A stretch of DNA of 22,698 nucleotides from Chloroflexota bacterium (GTDB taxonomy: Bacteria > Chloroflexota > Anaerolineae > Anaerolineales > Villigracilaceae), in contig JAJYOH010000023.1 in the NCBI GenBank assembly GCA_021796315.1, positions 1 to 22,698 on the forward strand, written 5' to 3'. The translations under genes were made by a program, and so were the position numbers. This document shows, piece after piece, positions 21,245-22,698 of the stretch (the stretch's first letter is position 1; each line of letters opens with the position of its first letter). The notes under the pieces are model-generated. The model ran no database searches. It was given only the letters and a program-made list of their open reading frames with translations, and was not told the origin of the DNA.

Positions 21245-22690
21245 ATGACGATGAGCAGAAAGCGGAACAAAAACAAACTTCCAAACTCGAAGGATGAGCG
21301 GATCGCAGAGCTGGAGAAGCAACTGGCTCAGGCTCTGGCGATTATTGAAAAGCTTCAAAAGGAAGTGGAGGAATTGAAGCGAGCCGGGAAACGCCAGGCG
21401 GCGCCGTTCGCTCGTCGGAAATGGGTGGAAAGACCCAAGCGGTCGGGGCGCAAGAAAGGGCAAGGGCAGTTTGCGCATCGAGCCAAGCCAACGATCAAGC
21501 AGATCACGGAAACGAAGACCGCCAAATTGCAGGGGTGTCCAGAGTGTGGTGGTAAGGTGTGCGAGATACACAAACACGATCAGTATGAAACGGATATTCC
21601 GGTGATTGAGGTGAAGACGACCCACTTCATAACCTACAGTGGCTATTGTCGGGAGTGCCACAAACGAGTGAGGTCGCGACATCCAGATCAGACCTCGCAA
21701 GCCACGGGAGCGGCGGGAGTCTTGGTGGGACCGCGGGCTAAAGCGCTGGCAACTGATCTCAAGCATCGGCTGGGAGTCTCGTACGGCAAGGTGAGTGAGG
21801 TTCTGCAGGATGCCTTTGGATTGCAGGTGAGCCGCAGTGGCTGGTGTCAATCCGATCAAACACTTTCCAACACGGCCAGACCGGTTTATGAAGCGTTGCT
21901 TGAAATGATACGGCAGTGCAGTGTAGTCCATGCCGATGAAACGGGTTGGCGGATCGGTACGCTGGCTGCCTGGCTGTGGGTCTTCACCAATCGGGATTTG
22001 ACGGTCTATGCCATTCGGGATAATCGCAGCAGCGATGTGGTGGTAGATATCCTGGGTCGTGAGTTCAAAGGAATTCTGGCTTCGGACTGTTTCCTGGCTT
22101 ATGATGATAAACGATTGAGCACCTGGTTGAAACAAAAATGTATGAGCCACTTGCTCAAGGATCTGAAGGAAATGCAAGAGAGCAAGAATGGACGAGCACT
22201 GCAATTTGCGCATCAGATGACCACCGTTTTGCAGGAGGCCTTGGAATTGAAGAAACAAAAATCGAGCCTGGATCCATTCACTTTTTCCCAGCGCACCCGA
22301 GATTTGGAAGCACGTCTTGACGCTTTGATCGCTCCAAAACGCAGGCTGAGCGATCGCGACAATGCTCGTTTTGCCAAACGCCTGCGTAAGCATCGTCCGC
22401 ATTTGTTGCGGTTCCTGTATGTCAACGAACTGGATCCCACCAACAACATGGCCGAGCGCATGATTCGTCCTGCGGTCATCACTCGAAAAACAAATGGCTG
22501 TAATCGCTCCAAACCAGGCGCGGCTACTCATGCAATTTTGTCGAGTGTTTTGGTTACCTGTCGTCAACATTCCATTCCGATCCTTGATTATCTCGTTGAG
22601 TTGCAACGCTTTGGCGGAAATCCAGTATCTCTGGTGATTAATCTTCCGCTCCAAGCTGATTTACCTTCAGTTCCTACCTTTGAACGCTAA
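21245..22690 (+). CDS. IS66-family DDE transposase
   Basis: This 481-residue transposase has an N-terminal coiled coil (about 17-48), a basic linker, and a zinc-binding region with C98-x2-C101 and C135-x2-C138. The DDE catalytic core has D231 in HADETGWR, D281 in ASDCFLAYD and E404 in NNMAERMIRP. It cuts and joins the element ends. It is full length with no frameshift. The start is ATG 21245, or ATG 21251 in frame; no strong ribosome site is visible. The TAA stop (22688-22690) lies inside the right terminal inverted repeat. Confidence 0.95.
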   Translation: MTMSRKRNKNKLPNSKDERIAELEKQLAQALAIIEKLQKEVEELKRAGKRQAAPFARRKWVERPKRSGRKKGQGQFAHRAKPTIKQITETKTAKLQGCPECGGKVCEIHKHDQYETDIPVIEVKTTHFITYSGYCRECHKRVRSRHPDQTSQATGAAGVLVGPRAKALATDLKHRLGVSYGKVSEVLQDAFGLQVSRSGWCQSDQTLSNTARPVYEALLEMIRQCSVVHADETGWRIGTLAAWLWVFTNRDLTVYAIRDNRSSDVVVDILGREFKGILASDCFLAYDDKRLSTWLKQKCMSHLLKDLKEMQESKNGRALQFAHQMTTVLQEALELKKQKSSLDPFTFSQRTRDLEARLDALIAPKRRLSDRDNARFAKRLRKHRPHLLRFLYVNELDPTNNMAERMIRPAVITRKTNGCNRSKPGAATHAILSSVLVTCRQHSIPILDYLVELQRFGGNPVSLVINLPLQADLPSVPTFER

Positions 22691-22698
22691 ACAAGTAC
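22675..22698 (-). repeat. IS66 right terminal inverted repeat
   Basis: It ends CGCTAAACAAGTAC at the last base of the window and contains the transposase stop codon. No flanking DNA is available to confirm a target duplication. Confidence 0.92.

Larger units (their letters stand above)
21142..22698 (+). mobile_element. IS66-family insertion sequence, single-transposase (ISBst12-like) type
   Basis: This element is 1557 bp, bounded by 24-bp terminal inverted repeats that match at 23 positions. It holds one long transposase gene and lacks the tnpA/tnpB accessory genes of classical IS66, which fits the ISBst12-type subgroup. IS66 elements usually make 8-bp target duplications; the left flank would be AATCAACA (21134-21141), but the right flank is beyond the window. 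All catalytic residues are present, so it may be active. Confidence 0.92.

Noticed and set aside
21170..22654. A 494-residue open frame antisense to the transposase
   Set aside because: It is almost exactly opposite the IS66 transposase, which has intact DDE and zinc motifs. The antisense translation has no recognisable domain and is a codon-bias shadow.

Overview
The window looks like a chromosomal segment of a Chloroflexota bacterium, probably class Anaerolineae. This is inferred from the gene mix (DUF951, a GT28-type lipid glycosyltransferase, ClpC, YvlD-like holin-fold protein), from moderately high GC, and from the palindromic intergenic repeats. No search could be run, so the taxonomy is only a working guess. 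Most of the window is ordinary housekeeping and cell-envelope DNA. The accessory content is one complete IS66-type insertion sequence at the right edge and a dense set of small nested palindromic repeats between genes.

Layout. 194-1198 is a divergent TyrA-fold dehydrogenase. 1351-1620 is a small GIY-YIG protein, convergent with a phosphoribosyltransferase (1630-2181, minus) across a perfect palindrome. 2263-3589 holds a DUF951 protein overlapping a diacylglycerol glycosyltransferase. 3865-6131 is a tightly overlapping operon of tsaE, tsaB, rimI and a type 4 uracil-DNA glycosylase, joining t6A tRNA modification, protein acetylation and DNA repair. 6198-9895 is a short envelope-polysaccharide group: UDP-sugar dehydrogenase, nucleotide-sugar epimerase and Wzx-like flippase. 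10021-11411 (minus) is a tandem-GNAT acetyltransferase followed by a four-helix membrane protein. 11645-14113 is clpC, divergent from the acetyltransferase. 14228-16580 is a membrane-anchored HExxH metallopeptidase followed by a cupin. 16627-17388 (minus) is an unrecognised six-helix membrane protein. 17389-18115 is gene-free and filled by two nested inverted-repeat elements. 18116-18625 is a ferritin-like protein, followed in frame by the tail of a broken aldo/keto reductase. 18865-21056 (minus) is dihydrolipoyl dehydrogenase and a dienelactone-hydrolase-family enzyme. 21142-22698 is the IS66-type element, whose right inverted repeat ends on the last base of the window.

No defence system, CRISPR array, phage module, rRNA or tRNA was recognised. 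The most unusual signal is architectural. A hairpin module built on CCCTGGC/GCCAGGG occurs five times, in both orientations, inside at least two unrelated host repeat families (CATTGCGAG...CTCGCAATG and AACCRCGAAGG-type), as if the spacer arms of the host palindromes were slots that collect hairpin cassettes. Other points worth checking are two genes with TATAAT exactly 7 nt before the ATG (leaderless mRNAs), a repeat end that may supply the tsaE -35 box, a TyrA homologue without its catalytic histidines, and a sliding-clamp motif at the C-terminus of the uracil-DNA glycosylase.
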